24,754 nucleotides of DNA, from the NCBI GenBank assembly GCA_023406225.1, contig JAEXWS010000015.1, positions 1 through 24,754 of the forward strand, in the 5' to 3' direction. The notes beneath the pieces are model-generated. The model was not told where the DNA came from, did not search any database, and worked only from the letters and a program-made list of their open reading frames with translations. Source of the stretch: Bacillota bacterium. GTDB taxonomy: Bacteria; Bacillota; Clostridia; Oscillospirales; Oscillospiraceae. Shown piece after piece: positions 14,307 to 23,060 of the stretch (the first letter of the stretch is position 1; each line of letters starts with the position of its first letter). The position numbers were made by a program, and so were the translations under genes.

Positions 14307-15374
14307 TTAGATGAGATATCGGTTCACCACCGGCACGCGCCGGAGGGCCAGCCACACCAGAAAGCCCGCCCCAAAGACCGCCGCCGCCAGGGCGGGCGCC
14401 GCCCACAGGGGCTGGAGCGTTCCGGCGGAGATCCCGCGGCGCACCAGCAGGTCCAGGAAAAACAGGTGGACCAGATAGACGCAGAAGGAGGCCCGGGAAA
14501 CCGTTTCCGCCCAGCGGATGGGGGGATGGCTGTGAAAGCGGCTGACACAGAAGCCGTAGAGCCCCGCCGCCTGCAGGCAGACCCCGGGGGCGAAGCCCTC
14601 CAGAAAGCCCGTGTACAGCTTCCCCTGGAAGAGGGAGAGAAAAAAGGTCCCGCCGAAGGTCAGCGCCAGGCCCGCCAGATACACCAGCAGAAAATTCCGG
14701 GGCCGGACCCGGGGGGCCTCCCGGCTGAGAACATAGCCCAGGAGGGTGTAGCCCACCGCGCCCCAGGTCAGGTTCAGGGCGTACTGGGCGGGGATGCCGC
14801 CCACCAGGGAGAGGGGCGGAAAGGCCCGGGCCGCGGGGAGCAGGCACCCCAGCACGAACCACCCTCCCAGGGCGTAGGCCAGGAGCTTCCGCCCCGCCTT
14901 GGCCGCGAAGAGCCGGGTGACGGGCAGCGCGGCGTACACCAGCAGGAGGATGTGGAGGTAATAGAGGTGGGACTTGTGGCGAAAGAGCAGCAGGTCCAGC
15001 GCCGCCCGGCGGAGGGCCGCCAGCTCCAGCACGCCGGAGGCGCGCCAGCCCAAAAAGAGGCTCCAGAGGGCGTAGGCCGCCGCCCAGAAGAAGAGGGCCG
15101 CCAGGATGCGGGGGATATACCGCCCCCAGACCCGCCGGAGGGAGACCTCCTTTTCCGGCGGCAGCAGCAGCGCGCCGCTGCACAGGAAAAACACCGGCAC
15201 CGCGCACCGGAGAACGCTGCTCCAAAAGAGGTTCGCCGTCCAGGAGAGAGAGCCCGCCGGCCAGGAAAAGCCGCCGTCCGCCGTGGCGTGGATCAGCAGC
15301 GTGCCGAAGATCGCCAGCGTCTTGGCCAGGTCCACCGGGACGTTCCGGGAAGGTGCCGCCGGGGATGGTTCCAT
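14307..15374 (-). CDS. membrane acyltransferase (acyltransferase-3 family)
   Basis: A 355-residue integral membrane protein with about ten predicted membrane helices. It has the N-terminal VDLAKTLAIFGTLLIHA segment characteristic of acyltransferase-3 proteins, whose His in the first helix region is needed for catalysis, and the AVPVFFLCSGALL segment that follows. Members O-acetylate or O-succinylate sugars of the envelope or exported glycans (OafA, WecH and relatives). The acceptor here is unknown. I start it at the ATG at 15374, which has AGGAGG about eight bases upstream; a TTG at 15395 would include that ribosome site. It is the first gene of the operon acyltransferase-lspA-rluD. Confidence 0.88.
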   Translation of the reverse strand: MEPSPAAPSRNVPVDLAKTLAIFGTLLIHATADGGFSWPAGSLSWTANLFWSSVLRCAVPVFFLCSGALLLPPEKEVSLRRVWGRYIPRILAALFFWAAAYALWSLFLGWRASGVLELAALRRAALDLLLFRHKSHLYYLHILLLVYAALPVTRLFAAKAGRKLLAYALGGWFVLGCLLPAARAFPPLSLVGGIPAQYALNLTWGAVGYTLLGYVLSREAPRVRPRNFLLVYLAGLALTFGGTFFLSLFQGKLYTGFLEGFAPGVCLQAAGLYGFCVSRFHSHPPIRWAETVSRASFCVYLVHLFFLDLLVRRGISAGTLQPLWAAPALAAAVFGAGFLVWLALRRVPVVNRYLI

Positions 15375-15424
15375 CTTCGCCGCCTCCTTTTGCAAACGGA
15401 CAGGACATGGGAATGATGGTGTTT

Positions 15425-15453
15425 AGTTTACACGGTTTTCGCATGGATTGCAA
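15425..15453 (-). promoter_or_regulatory. promoter of the acyltransferase-lspA-rluD operon
   Basis: On the minus strand TTGCAA (15453-15448) is followed after 17 bases by TAAACT (15430-15425). It lies about 50 bases before the acyltransferase start and downstream of the ileS terminator. Confidence 0.65.
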
Positions 15454-15509
15454 TGGACATGCGCTGATTTCAAGGCGGCCTTTTCCGAAAGAGAGGGGCG
15501 GGGGCCGGC

Positions 15510-15543
15510 AAAAAGGTCCGGGCCAAATGGCCCGGACCTTTTT
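15510..15543 (-). terminator. intrinsic terminator of ileS
   Basis: A perfect 10-bp GC-rich stem (15515-15524 with 15529-15538) has a four-base loop and is flanked by five A on one side and five T on the other, so it can work in both directions. It lies about 30 bases after the ileS stop codon. Confidence 0.92.
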
Positions 15544-15573
15544 GCGTCCAGGGGGCGTTTGCTCCCCCCGGGA

Positions 15574-18387
15574 TCAAAACTGGGGAAGTTTCTCCACCAC
15601 GGCCGCGCAGCGGGGGCACAGGGTGGGATGGTCCGCGTTCTCGCCCACCCGGGCGGAGTGCATCCAGCAGCGCTCGCACTTGGCGCCGCGGGCCTCGCTG
15701 ACGGCCACGGTCAGTCCGGGGAAAGCCGTCCCCCGGCCCGTCACGGCGTCCGCCTCCGGCGCGCCGCCGGAAACCTTGCAGTCGGACACGATGAACAGCT
15801 CCGCCAGGTTCAGCCCCATGGTCTGCATGAGGGCCTTGGCCGTCTCGTCGTCCCCGGCGCACAGCTCCACATGGGCCTCCAGGGCCTTGCCGATCTTCTT
15901 CTGGGCCCGGGCGGCCTCCAGTACGGCGTTCACGTCGCCCCGGAGCTTTTCCACCACGGTCCACTTCTCCATGGCCTTGTCGTCCAGGGCGTAGTCCGCG
16001 AAGGGGGCGTTCATGTCGTTGAACACCACGTTGCGCCCGTCGTCCCCGGAGCGGTGGGGCATGGCCAGCCAGATCTCGTCGCAGGTGAAGGCCAGGATGG
16101 GGGCCATGAGCTTCGTCATGGTGTCCAGGATCAAAAACAGGGCGGTCTGGGCGCTGCGGCGGCGCTTGCCGTCCGCTTCCTCGCAGTACAGCCGGTCCTT
16201 GATGACGTCCAGGTAGAAGTTGGAGAGCTCCACCACGCAGAAGTCGTTCACCGCGTGGGTGACCACCAGGAACTCATAGTCCCCGTAAGCGCCGGCGCAC
16301 TTTTCCATGAGGGCGTTCAGACGGGTGAGGACCCAGCGGTCCAGCTCCTCCATCTCCGCCGGGGCCGCCAGGTCGTCGGCGTTGAAGCCCTCCAGATTGC
16401 CCAGGCAGTACCGGGCGGTGTTGCGGAACTTCAGATAGTTCTGGGAGAGCTGCTTGAAGATCTCGTGGGAGCAGCGCACGTCCGCGTGGTAGTCCGCGCT
16501 GGCGGCCCAGAGGCGCAGCAGGTCCGCGCCGTACTTCTCAATGATCTCGTTGGGGTCCATGCCGTTGCCCAGGGACTTGTGCATGGCCTTGCCCTCGCCG
16601 TCCACGGTCCAGCCGTGGGTGACGCACTCCTTGAAGGGCGCGCCCTTGCCCAAAGCGCCCACGGCAACCAGCAGGGAGCTTTGGAACCAGCCGCGGTACT
16701 GGTCCAGGCCCTCCATATACATGGTGGCGGGCCAGAAGTGCTGGTCCCGCTGCATGGAGGCGAAGTGGGTGGAGCCGGAGTCGAACCAGCCGTCCAGGGT
16801 GTCCTCCTCTTTTTCAAAGCCCTCGGCCGCGCCGCAGTGGGGGCAGGTGAAGCCGGCGGGGAGCAGCTCCTCCGCCTCCTTGGCGAACCAGGCGTTGGAG
16901 CCCTCCGCCTCAAAGGTCCGGGCGATGGACTCGATGCTCTCGTCCGTCACCACGGGCTTGCCGCAGTGCTTGCAGTAGACCACGGGGATGGGCAGGCCCC
17001 ACTTGCGCTGGCGGGAGATGCACCAGTCCGTGCGCTCGCGGACCATGGACTTGATGCGGTCCAGGCCCCACTCGGGCACCCAGCGCACGTCCTCGCAGGC
17101 GGCGCAGGCCTCGTCCTTGAAGGCGTCCACGGAGCAGAACCACTGGGGGGTGGCCCGGAAGATGATGGGGCCTTTGCAGCGCCAGCAGTGGGGATAGCTG
17201 TGGACGATGTCCTCCTGGGCGAAGAGGGTGCCGTCGGCCTTCATGTCCGCCAGGATGACGGGGTTGGAGGCCTCCGTCTCCATGCCGGCGTATTTCCCGG
17301 CATAGTCCGTGTGGCGGCCCTGGTCGTCCACGGGGACCACCATGTCCATGCCGTAGCGGCGGCAGGTTTGATAGTCGTCCGCGCCGAAGCCGGGGGCGGT
17401 GTGGACGCAGCCCGTGCCGGAGTCCATGGTCACATAGTCCGCCAGCAGCAGGCGGCTGGTCTTATCCAGGAAGGGGTGCTGGGCCAGCATGTTTTCAAAG
17501 AAGGAGCCGGGGTGGACGGCCACCGTCTCATAGGCGTCGAAGCCGCCCAGCTTCATGACCTTCTCCACCAGAGCCTCGGCCATGATATAGACCTCGCCGT
17601 TCTCCGCCTTCACCAGGGCGTAGCGCTCGTCGGGATGCAGGGCGATGGCCAGGTTTCCCGGGAGGGTCCAGATGGTGGTGGTCCAGATCACGAAAAAGAG
17701 CTTGCTGAGGTCGAACCCGTCCAGCTTGCCCAGATCGTCCTTCATGGGGAACTTCACGTAGACGGTGGTGCAGGGGTCGTCCTTATACTCGATCTCCGCC
17801 TCGGCCAGGGCGGTCTCGTCCCGGGGGCACCAGTACACGGGCTTGAGGCCCTTGTAGATATAGCCCTTTTTGTACATCTCGCCGAAGACCCGCACCTCGT
17901 CCCCCTCAAAGCCGGGGTCCATGGTGAGGTAGGGGTGTTCCCAGTCGCCGATGACGCCCATGCGCTTGAACGCGTCCATCTGCACGCCCACGTAGTGCTG
18001 GGCGAAGTCATGGCAGGCGGAGCGGAACTCCGGCACGCTCATGGCCTTGCGGTCCAGCTTGTTCTGCTTGATGATGGCGGACTCGATGGGCATGCCGTGG
18101 TTGTCCCAGCCGGGGATGTAGGGCGTATAGTAGCCCCGCATGGCGTAGGAGCGGGTGATGATGTCCTTGAGGGCCTTGTTCATGGCGGTGCCCATGTGGA
18201 TGTTGCCATTGGAGAAGGGAGGGCCGTCATGGAGGTTGAAGAGGGGCTTGCCCTCGTTCTTTTTCAAAAGCTCGTTGTAAACGTCCAGCTCCTGCCAGCG
18301 CGCCAGCATCTCCGGCTCCCGCTTGGGCAGCCCCGCCCGCATGGGGAAATCGGTTTTGGGAAGATTGATGGTCTTGTTGTAATCCAT
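15574..18387 (-). CDS. ileS: isoleucyl-tRNA synthetase
   Basis: A 937-residue class Ia synthetase that charges tRNA-Ile, with a CP1 editing domain that clears mischarged valine. The HIGH signature is HMGT at residues 64-67 and the KMSKS loop is AMHKS near residues 601-605; both are ordinary variants. The anticodon-binding domain is followed by a C-terminal zinc finger of the CxxC...CxxC type (CERCW, then CPRC at the end), usual for bacterial IleS of this length. I choose the ATG at 18387, with AAGGAG nine bases upstream; an ATG six codons earlier (18405) has no ribosome site. It is a single-gene unit preceded by a T-box leader and ended by a strong terminator. Confidence 0.97.
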   Translation of the reverse strand: MDYNKTINLPKTDFPMRAGLPKREPEMLARWQELDVYNELLKKNEGKPLFNLHDGPPFSNGNIHMGTAMNKALKDIITRSYAMRGYYTPYIPGWDNHGMPIESAIIKQNKLDRKAMSVPEFRSACHDFAQHYVGVQMDAFKRMGVIGDWEHPYLTMDPGFEGDEVRVFGEMYKKGYIYKGLKPVYWCPRDETALAEAEIEYKDDPCTTVYVKFPMKDDLGKLDGFDLSKLFFVIWTTTIWTLPGNLAIALHPDERYALVKAENGEVYIMAEALVEKVMKLGGFDAYETVAVHPGSFFENMLAQHPFLDKTSRLLLADYVTMDSGTGCVHTAPGFGADDYQTCRRYGMDMVVPVDDQGRHTDYAGKYAGMETEASNPVILADMKADGTLFAQEDIVHSYPHCWRCKGPIIFRATPQWFCSVDAFKDEACAACEDVRWVPEWGLDRIKSMVRERTDWCISRQRKWGLPIPVVYCKHCGKPVVTDESIESIARTFEAEGSNAWFAKEAEELLPAGFTCPHCGAAEGFEKEEDTLDGWFDSGSTHFASMQRDQHFWPATMYMEGLDQYRGWFQSSLLVAVGALGKGAPFKECVTHGWTVDGEGKAMHKSLGNGMDPNEIIEKYGADLLRLWAASADYHADVRCSHEIFKQLSQNYLKFRNTARYCLGNLEGFNADDLAAPAEMEELDRWVLTRLNALMEKCAGAYGDYEFLVVTHAVNDFCVVELSNFYLDVIKDRLYCEEADGKRRRSAQTALFLILDTMTKLMAPILAFTCDEIWLAMPHRSGDDGRNVVFNDMNAPFADYALDDKAMEKWTVVEKLRGDVNAVLEAARAQKKIGKALEAHVELCAGDDETAKALMQTMGLNLAELFIVSDCKVSGGAPEADAVTGRGTAFPGLTVAVSEARGAKCERCWMHSARVGENADHPTLCPRCAAVVEKLPQF

Positions 18388-18511
18388 ATCCACTGTCTCC
18401 TTCATCGATATATAGTTAGATAAACATCAGAATCAGCAAATGGTATTCCCGTCCGCCGCGGCGCGTGCGGGGCGGACATTCCGGGGCGGGGGCCCCGTCC
18501 CGCCTTCAAAG

Positions 18512-18547
18512 AAAAAACGCCTCCGTCTCCGAAGAGACAGAAGCGTT
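18512..18547 (-). terminator. regulated terminator of the ileS T-box
   Basis: Positions 18516-18529 pair with 18534-18547 around a four-base loop. With one or two mismatches this gives about 13 bp, and a run of U follows on the minus strand. Its 5' half overlaps the region that would pair with the T-box sequence in the antiterminator form. Confidence 0.9.
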
Positions 18548-18797
18548 TGGAAAAACACTCTGCGGTACCACTCTCGTCTGCCGCCCCCTTGCGGGAACCG
18601 GCCGCTCACGCCCCGCCATCACGGGGGCAACGGAATAACGCCCGTCAAACGTCCACACCTACTCGCGTCGTCTTTCAGCAGGAGGCTCCAAGGGGATATT
18701 CGCCTCCGCCCCTGACCGCCTCGCACCGAAACGGCGGCTCTCTTTTCAGGGGTTTGGAAGGTTACTCGTCCTTATCCACGCCGATTTTTTCAATTAT
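18512..18797 (-). promoter_or_regulatory. isoleucine T-box riboswitch upstream of ileS
   Basis: The minus-strand leader shows the full T-box layout. Stem I begins with the AGGACGAGTA-like segment near 18770 and has an AGAGAG bulge with a GGTGCGAGG distal loop near 18725-18745. Its specifier loop reads GAATATC, in which AUC (18697-18695) is the isoleucine codon. The T-box core TGGTACCGC lies at 18570-18562, and the terminator follows. In the known mechanism uncharged tRNA-Ile pairs with the specifier and the T-box bulge, favouring the antiterminator and allowing ileS expression. The base after the AUC is C rather than the usual purine. Confidence 0.93.
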
Positions 18798-18803
18798 TGC
18801 TTT

Positions 18804-18831
18804 ATCCTATCACGTTTTTCCGGTTTGTCAA
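18804..18831 (-). promoter_or_regulatory. promoter of the ileS leader
   Basis: On the minus strand the consensus TTGACA (18831-18826) is followed after 16 bases by TAGGAT (18809-18804). The start point would fall about seven bases later, at the beginning of the T-box. The -35 lies only about 25 bases beyond the stop codon of the upstream gene. Confidence 0.7.
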
Positions 18832-18855
18832 CCGTCTTTTTGCAAAATCTCCGGT

Positions 18856-20109
18856 TCACCGGCCCGCCGCCGCGTTCAGGGCCAGGCTTTCGCCCAGGTG
18901 CCGGCCCGTTTCGTCATAGTCCCGGGAGGTGCGGCTGGCGGCGCAGTAGATCTCCAGCAGGTCCCGCACCGCCGCCGGCGGGGTGCCGTACTTCGTCCGC
19001 TCCAGGCGGTAGGTCCCCTCCAGGCGGCTGAAGCGGCAAAGGCCCCCGGCGTCCAGCGTCCAGACGAGGGCCGCCTCTCCCGTCTCCGGGTCCGCCAGCG
19101 TCACCGTATAGGCGCTTTGCGCGTCCAGGGGCGCTTCGGTCCTTGTCAGGACCGGCCCCCCGTCCGAGAGCCAGTACCAGAGCTGGTCGTAGACCTCGCC
19201 GCCCGCGCCGTCCATCACCCAGCCGTCCGGGGCGGAGATCGTCACGTCCAGCCGCCCCTCGTAGGCGGGCTGGGGCAGGGGCGCGAGCGCGGCCTCGCCC
19301 GCGGGCGGCGCGAAGGCCGCGTCCTGTTCCGCCCGCAGGGCGTCCCCGGTGAAAGTGACCGCCTGCACGCCGCCGTCCCCGTCCTCAAACAGCAGCCGGA
19401 CCGATTCGCCGCCCTCCAGGCCCAAAAAGGTCCCGCCCAGCAGCTCGCCGGGGATCACCCGGAAGATCCGGCCGCCGGCGCTGTAATAAAAGGCGAAGCT
19501 GCTTCGGAACTGGTCGAAGTTGAAGACCAGCTCCTTTTCCCCGCAGCCGTCCAGGTCCATAGACGCGGGGTCCATATACGCGTGCAGGACCCGGAGCGTT
19601 CCCTCCGGGTCAAACCAGTAATACCAATAATTGTATGTGCCCAGATAGTACCCGTCGGTCCGCAGGAGAAAGCCGTCCCGGCCCATCACGTCCTCATAGG
19701 GCGTCAGCGTGGCGCCCGCCGCGAAATTCGGCCCCACGTCCCCGCCCCGGAACAGGTGGACGAAGCAGGTCCAGCGCTCCCCGCCGGAGCGCGAAAAGGC
19801 GCCGTCGATCAGCCCGTCCGCCGTGGCGTAGAGCCGAACGATGGTGCCGTCGCCGGTCGTGGTCTCCGCCAGGACCGTGTCCATGTCCGCCGCGTCCGCG
19901 GGGCTGTCCGCCCCCCAGACCGGCCCCCAGTTGTTCTCCGCCATGGGGTCCGTGTCCCACGGCTCCAGGTCCGCAAGGGAGAGGATGCGGACCCGGGGGC
20001 CGTCCTCCGATGGGGCCTTTCGGTCCGGCTCGGCGGAGGCGGTCCAGCCGATCACGGCCAGGGTGACGGCCAGCATGCAGGCCAGCGCCGCCCAGCGTGT
20101 GCGGTTCAT
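18856..20109 (-). CDS. secreted protein of unknown function
   Basis: A 417-residue protein with a clear N-terminal export signal: MNRTRWAALA, then a hydrophobic core, then ASA at 24-26 as a likely signal peptidase I site; no lipobox cysteine follows. The mature part is acidic and rich in aromatic residues and Gly/Asp. Several stretches look like beta-strand repeats (TYNYWYYWFDPEG, DGCGEKELVFNFDQF, WYWLSDGG). I recognise no catalytic motif; a beta-rich or beta-propeller-like extracellular or periplasm-equivalent domain is a guess. The ATG at 20109 has GAGGGGGG upstream. It sits between the 56-aa gene (113 bases upstream) and the ileS leader, and no obvious terminator separates it from the ileS promoter. 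Confidence 0.8.
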   Translation of the reverse strand: MNRTRWAALACMLAVTLAVIGWTASAEPDRKAPSEDGPRVRILSLADLEPWDTDPMAENNWGPVWGADSPADAADMDTVLAETTTGDGTIVRLYATADGLIDGAFSRSGGERWTCFVHLFRGGDVGPNFAAGATLTPYEDVMGRDGFLLRTDGYYLGTYNYWYYWFDPEGTLRVLHAYMDPASMDLDGCGEKELVFNFDQFRSSFAFYYSAGGRIFRVIPGELLGGTFLGLEGGESVRLLFEDGDGGVQAVTFTGDALRAEQDAAFAPPAGEAALAPLPQPAYEGRLDVTISAPDGWVMDGAGGEVYDQLWYWLSDGGPVLTRTEAPLDAQSAYTVTLADPETGEAALVWTLDAGGLCRFSRLEGTYRLERTKYGTPPAAVRDLLEIYCAASRTSRDYDETGRHLGESLALNAAAGR

Positions 20110-20221
20110 GCGGGACCCCCCTCTCGTCTCAGGCCGGGGCAGGGCCCCGGGCAGGGCCGCCGCGGTCCGCGGTCCGGCGGCCTGCGCGCCTGGTTTTCAG
20201 TCTTGGCGGCATGCTCCGCTT

Positions 20222-20392
20222 TTACTGATAGCGGTACTGCTTGCCCGTATACTGGTCCACGCAGCTCAAAAACAGCTCGTGGCTGCGAAATTCCAGAAGC
20301 TGGCAGCCCTCCTCTTCGTGGAAGGAAACGATGCGCCGCTGGGTATCCACCCAGATCCGCCACAGGTTGCCGAGTGTCATATTTTTCTCCAT
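20222..20392 (-). CDS. small protein of unknown function (56 aa)
   Basis: A 56-residue protein, MEKNMTLGNLWRIWVDTQ and so on, ending YTGKQYRYQ. The ATG at 20392 has AAGGGAG eight bases upstream, better than a GTG nine codons earlier (20419). It has no membrane segment or signal peptide and a mixed alpha/beta-like pattern with conserved-looking aromatic residues (WRIWVD, LFLSCVDQY). It lies between the amidase and the secreted protein, in the same direction. A GC-rich palindrome (ggccgcc/ggcggcc near 20155-20182) lies downstream. No family is recognised. Confidence 0.6.
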   Translation of the reverse strand: MEKNMTLGNLWRIWVDTQRRIVSFHEEEGCQLLEFRSHELFLSCVDQYTGKQYRYQ

Positions 20393-20512
20393 GAGGAAGA
20401 CTCCCTTCTCTGTTTTCACACAAATTACTCAAATCCCCGCCGTTGTTTCGCGGCTTCATACTATAAAGACGATTTGAACGCCGCTTTTGTTTCAGGGAAT
20501 CCAAAAAATTTT

Positions 20513-21175
20513 TTACTTTTTTTCAGCGGCCGCCTGGGCCTCCATTTCCGCCGCCACATCCGCCCGGAAGGCGTCCCAGGCCTCCGGGTGCTCCACGTAA
20601 TAGAGGGGGCACTCCTTGCCCGTCACGTCATAGTGGCGGATGACCTCCGTCTCCGGGTCCAGCCGGAAGGTCCGGCACAGCCACGCCGTCAGTTCCACCG
20701 TCCGGCCGTAGGTCACGGGGGAGAACGCGCCCGTCTCGTCCGGGTGGCACACCTCCACGGACACCGTGTCGTCGTTGCGGCTGTTGGAGGCGTAGGCGAT
20801 CTCCGTCAGGGGGACGCACTGGACCACCTCCCCCTCCAGCCCCACGATGAAGTGGCTGCTGGCGTAGGTCCCCTCCTCCCCGGTGGAGAGGGACTCAAAA
20901 TAGCTGCGGTTGGCCCGGGCGGTGGTGCCGGGGTTGCCCACGTAGTGGATCACCACGCCGTCGATCTTTGCAAGCTCGTCTCCGGGACGGGACCACTCGT
21001 TGACGGTGAGATAGTCCTTCTCCACGTAGTCCGGCGTTTGGACCGCCTCCCCCGGCGGGCCGGAGAGGGCGGAGCGGAGCCACAAGGCCCCGCCCGCCAG
21101 CAGGAAGATCCCGGCCAATACCAGCGCCGCGAACCGGGGGTTCAGCCGCCGTTTCTTTCTCTTTGGCGCGTTCAC
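20513..21175 (-). CDS. membrane-anchored N-acetylmuramoyl-L-alanine amidase (amidase_2 domain)
   Basis: A 220-residue peptidoglycan amidase. A basic N-terminus (NAPKRKKRR) and one hydrophobic segment (about 14-34) anchor it in the membrane with the enzyme outside. The amidase_2/PGRP domain shows the zinc ligands His77 (VVIHYVG), His181 (RHYDVTGK) and Cys189 (KECP), plus Lys187 of the same motif and SSHFIVG near 106-112. It should cleave the bond between N-acetylmuramic acid and L-alanine. It starts with GTG at 21175, four bases after the permease stop, with only a poor ribosome site, so translation is probably coupled to the ABC permease. This makes it the last gene of the GntR-ABC operon. 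Confidence 0.92.
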   Translation of the reverse strand: MNAPKRKKRRLNPRFAALVLAGIFLLAGGALWLRSALSGPPGEAVQTPDYVEKDYLTVNEWSRPGDELAKIDGVVIHYVGNPGTTARANRSYFESLSTGEEGTYASSHFIVGLEGEVVQCVPLTEIAYASNSRNDDTVSVEVCHPDETGAFSPVTYGRTVELTAWLCRTFRLDPETEVIRHYDVTGKECPLYYVEHPEAWDAFRADVAAEMEAQAAAEKK

Positions 21176-21179
21176 GGCC

Positions 21180-23060
21180 TCAGCCCACCACCCTCGTCAG
21201 CACCGCCTGGTCGGCGAGCTCCTGGTCCGAAAACGCCGGCTGGACGTCCGCATAGTCCTCGGGATACAGCTCCATGTAAGTTTGAAGCGGGTTCTCCCCG
21301 TCCACCGCGCCCACCTCTTCCAGCGCCGCGATGAGGTTCGTGCAGTTGGAGGTGAAGGTGAAGCCCCGGCTAAAGCTGCTGTTCGGCCGGTCCTCGGACA
21401 TGAAGATGAGGCTCAGCTCGTTGACGTAGGTGATCTCCGCCCACGCCCGCTCCCCCATCAGCGCCGTGGTGCCGAAGTGGCCCGCGTCGATGTCCGCCAC
21501 CAAGGCGTCATAGACGATCTGGGCCTCCCCGGCGTCCAGGGAAGCGTACCCGTTCGGGTTGCGCAGCTCGCCGCCGGCCAGCCGCCTGCCCTCCAGGTCC
21601 TCCAGCATATTCGCCCGCTGGAACGCGGGGCTGGTGGCCAGGTCCCGGTACAGCGCGGCGGAGCGGGAGGTCCCCGTGGAATTATCCGCGATATAGTAGC
21701 TGCGGGTGATGGTTCCGCCGTTTTTCAGATGGTATTTTAGCTCCAGCCAGCCGGAATGGGACGTTCCCTCCTGGTCCCGTTCCTCCAGGACGGCGCCGTG
21801 GAGGGCCACGATCTGCTCGATGGCGGCGGGGTCGGCCAGTTCGCCGTAACCGCCCATCCGGCCGCCCAGGGAGACGGTGACGCTCTCCACCGACGCGGGG
21901 GCGGGGATGCGGTCCTCCACGCCCAGCACGTCCAGGTCCACACAAACGCCCAGGACCAGCAGCGCCGCCGTCAGCACCGCCGCGCCCCTCCAGCCGGTGC
22001 GGAGCACCTTGAAGGACTTTTTCAGCAGCATGGCCGCCGCGAAATACCCCACCAGACCCAGCAGCACCATGCACAAAAGCATGGCCGGGAAGCTCATGCC
22101 CTCGTGGGAGGAGAGCTGGTCCCAGGTGAAGTAGTACAGCCCCTGGCCCAGGCTCAGGGCGGAGCAGAACGCCACGCCGAAGAGGAACACCGGCTTCGCC
22201 CAGGAAACGGCCACGGTGTCCCCTGCCGTCTCGCTGGAGCGGCGGCGGTACACCGCCAGCGCCAGCGCCGCCAGCACCAGGCCCGCGGCGGCGTAGACCG
22301 CCGGGACGCAGGCGTTTTGGATCTCATATGTCCGCATGATCCTGCCCATGTCGTCCCACCAAAAGACGGTGCGGAACTCGCTGAGCTGATAGATCGGCGT
22401 CAGCCATTTGATCCAGTCCGGGATCCCGCCGCCGTTATAGCCGAAGTAGAAGGCGCCGGCCAAACTCTGGATCATGTCGCACAGGCCGTAGGCCAGGATG
22501 TTCAAAATGCCGTAAAAGGCGGGGATGGCCAAAATCTGCCCGGTGAACATGGCGCACAGCACGCCGAAGGAGTAAAAGAACAGCATCTCCCCCAGGCCGC
22601 CCAGCAGGGCCGCGCCCAGGGCGCGCCAGTCCGCGCCGCCGGCCGCCAGCTGCACCAGGGCCGCCAGGCCGTAGGAGAGGACCTGGACGGCGGCGAACAC
22701 TGCCGCGCCCGCCAGGTAATGGGTGAGGAACAGCCCCTCCCGCCGGATGGGGAAGCTGTGGAACATCCCCACGGACCGGGCCGCGGTGAGGTAGGAAAAG
22801 AGCGCCATGGCGAAAAGCACGCCGAAGACGGCCGCGAAAATCAGGCCCACCTCCGTCCCCACGACCAGGGTGCTGCGGGCCAGGTCGCCCAAGATCTCCG
22901 CCTGGTCCTGCGTCCGGCCGTACCGGCCGAAGGCCGACACGAACTGCTGCACCGGCAGCGCCAGCAGCCAGCAGGCGGCGTATACGGTCCACAAAGGCCA
23001 GAACCGGCTGAGGTCCTTCCGGAACAGGGCCGGATTAAAGAACGATGTCTTTGACTGCAT
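21180..23060 (-). CDS. ABC transporter permease (YtrC/YtrD-type)
   Basis: A 626-residue membrane protein with about six membrane helices in its first half (LWTVYAACWLLALPV, EVGLIFAAVFGVLFAMALF, a series to about 280), two more around 300-390, and then a large extracytoplasmic domain of more than 200 residues to the C-terminus. It pairs with the upstream ATPase; together they form an exporter of the type found behind YtrA-like GntR repressors, which respond to cell-wall antibiotics in Bacillus. The substrate is unknown. I start it at the ATG at 23060 (MQSKTSFF) with GGGAGG eight bases upstream. It overlaps the ATPase gene by 26 bases and the amidase gene follows within four bases. Confidence 0.88.
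   Translation of the reverse strand: MQSKTSFFNPALFRKDLSRFWPLWTVYAACWLLALPVQQFVSAFGRYGRTQDQAEILGDLARSTLVVGTEVGLIFAAVFGVLFAMALFSYLTAARSVGMFHSFPIRREGLFLTHYLAGAAVFAAVQVLSYGLAALVQLAAGGADWRALGAALLGGLGEMLFFYSFGVLCAMFTGQILAIPAFYGILNILAYGLCDMIQSLAGAFYFGYNGGGIPDWIKWLTPIYQLSEFRTVFWWDDMGRIMRTYEIQNACVPAVYAAAGLVLAALALAVYRRRSSETAGDTVAVSWAKPVFLFGVAFCSALSLGQGLYYFTWDQLSSHEGMSFPAMLLCMVLLGLVGYFAAAMLLKKSFKVLRTGWRGAAVLTAALLVLGVCVDLDVLGVEDRIPAPASVESVTVSLGGRMGGYGELADPAAIEQIVALHGAVLEERDQEGTSHSGWLELKYHLKNGGTITRSYYIADNSTGTSRSAALYRDLATSPAFQRANMLEDLEGRRLAGGELRNPNGYASLDAGEAQIVYDALVADIDAGHFGTTALMGERAWAEITYVNELSLIFMSEDRPNSSFSRGFTFTSNCTNLIAALEEVGAVDGENPLQTYMELYPEDYADVQPAFSDQELADQAVLTRVVG

Noticed and set aside
14296..15453. 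Long upstream extension of the LspA frame
   Set aside because: It overlaps the acyltransferase gene in another frame; LspA has normal length and a good ribosome site at 14295.
15448..18423. Plus-strand open frame of 991 codons
   Set aside because: Antisense shadow of ileS, which is unmistakable on the minus strand.
18547..20394. Plus-strand frame of 615 codons
   Set aside because: It crosses the T-box leader and lies antisense to the secreted protein gene; composition is typical of a GC-driven shadow.
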